NCBI GenBank assembly: GCA_022768685.1
Contig: JALEPQ010000175.1
Span: 1 to 37,772, forward strand
Direction: 5' to 3'
Length of the DNA stretch: 37,772 nucleotides
Origin: Spirochaetia bacterium
GTDB lineage: Bacteria > Spirochaetota > Spirochaetia > Treponematales > Treponemataceae
Part shown: one piece after another, positions 37,646-37,772 of the stretch
Layout of the letters: each line of letters starts with the position of its first letter
Position numbering within the stretch: the first letter of the stretch is position 1
Program-made: the position numbers and the translations under genes
The notes under the pieces: model-generated
The model's database searches: none
Seen by the model: only the letters and a program-made list of their open reading frames with translations
What the model was told of the DNA's origin: nothing

Positions 37646-37772
37646 TCAGTTTGATTTATTAAATTCAGCAGCTATGTATGGAGGGAGATTTTCAGAAGAA
37701 AACAGGGCTTTTTTATTACTCTTAAACATTTCTGGATTTTTTTCTACAAATTCTAAAGCTTTTTTTACACTG
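37646..37772 (-). CDS. 3' end of an unidentified CDS, partial
   Basis: Minus-strand frame reads ...SVKKALEFVEKNPEMFKSNKKALFSSENLPPYIAAEFNKSN* with stop at 37646-37648; open to the window edge. Confidence 0.5.
   Translation of the reverse strand, partial: SVKKALEFVEKNPEMFKSNKKALFSSENLPPYIAAEFNKSN

Overview
AT-rich chromosomal window whose gene content fits a Treponema-like spirochaete; the taxon is inferred from product identities only. Most of it is core genome. On the minus strand: partial pgi; an outer-membrane-protein/two-lipoprotein operon; rny; an envelope block (ftsH, lolA-like, rodZ-like, rimO, uvrD/pcrA, trxB, nagZ, DTW/tapT, lptC-, lptA- and lptB-like); a CDF transporter, a secreted nuclease and purE. 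On the plus strand: a PTS EIIA, a lytic transglycosylase, a Rex-like regulator with serC and serA, clpS-clpA, several small orphan genes, and fliS plus a FlgN-like gene. No CRISPR array, rRNA, tRNA or transposase gene was recognised. The main unexplained signal is intergenic: at least four short dispersed repeat families (called A-D here), which pile up in the ~890 bp ftsH/fliS gap. Families B and C look like structured elements. Copies keep the unpaired or junction sequence while several stem arms change on both sides, so complementarity is kept (compensatory substitutions). A second notable signal is a TGTTAA-N4-TTAACA dyad just upstream of the Rex-like gene, suggesting redox-linked autoregulation of a rex-serC-serA operon. 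All calls come from reading the sequence and the supplied ORF track; no database search was run.
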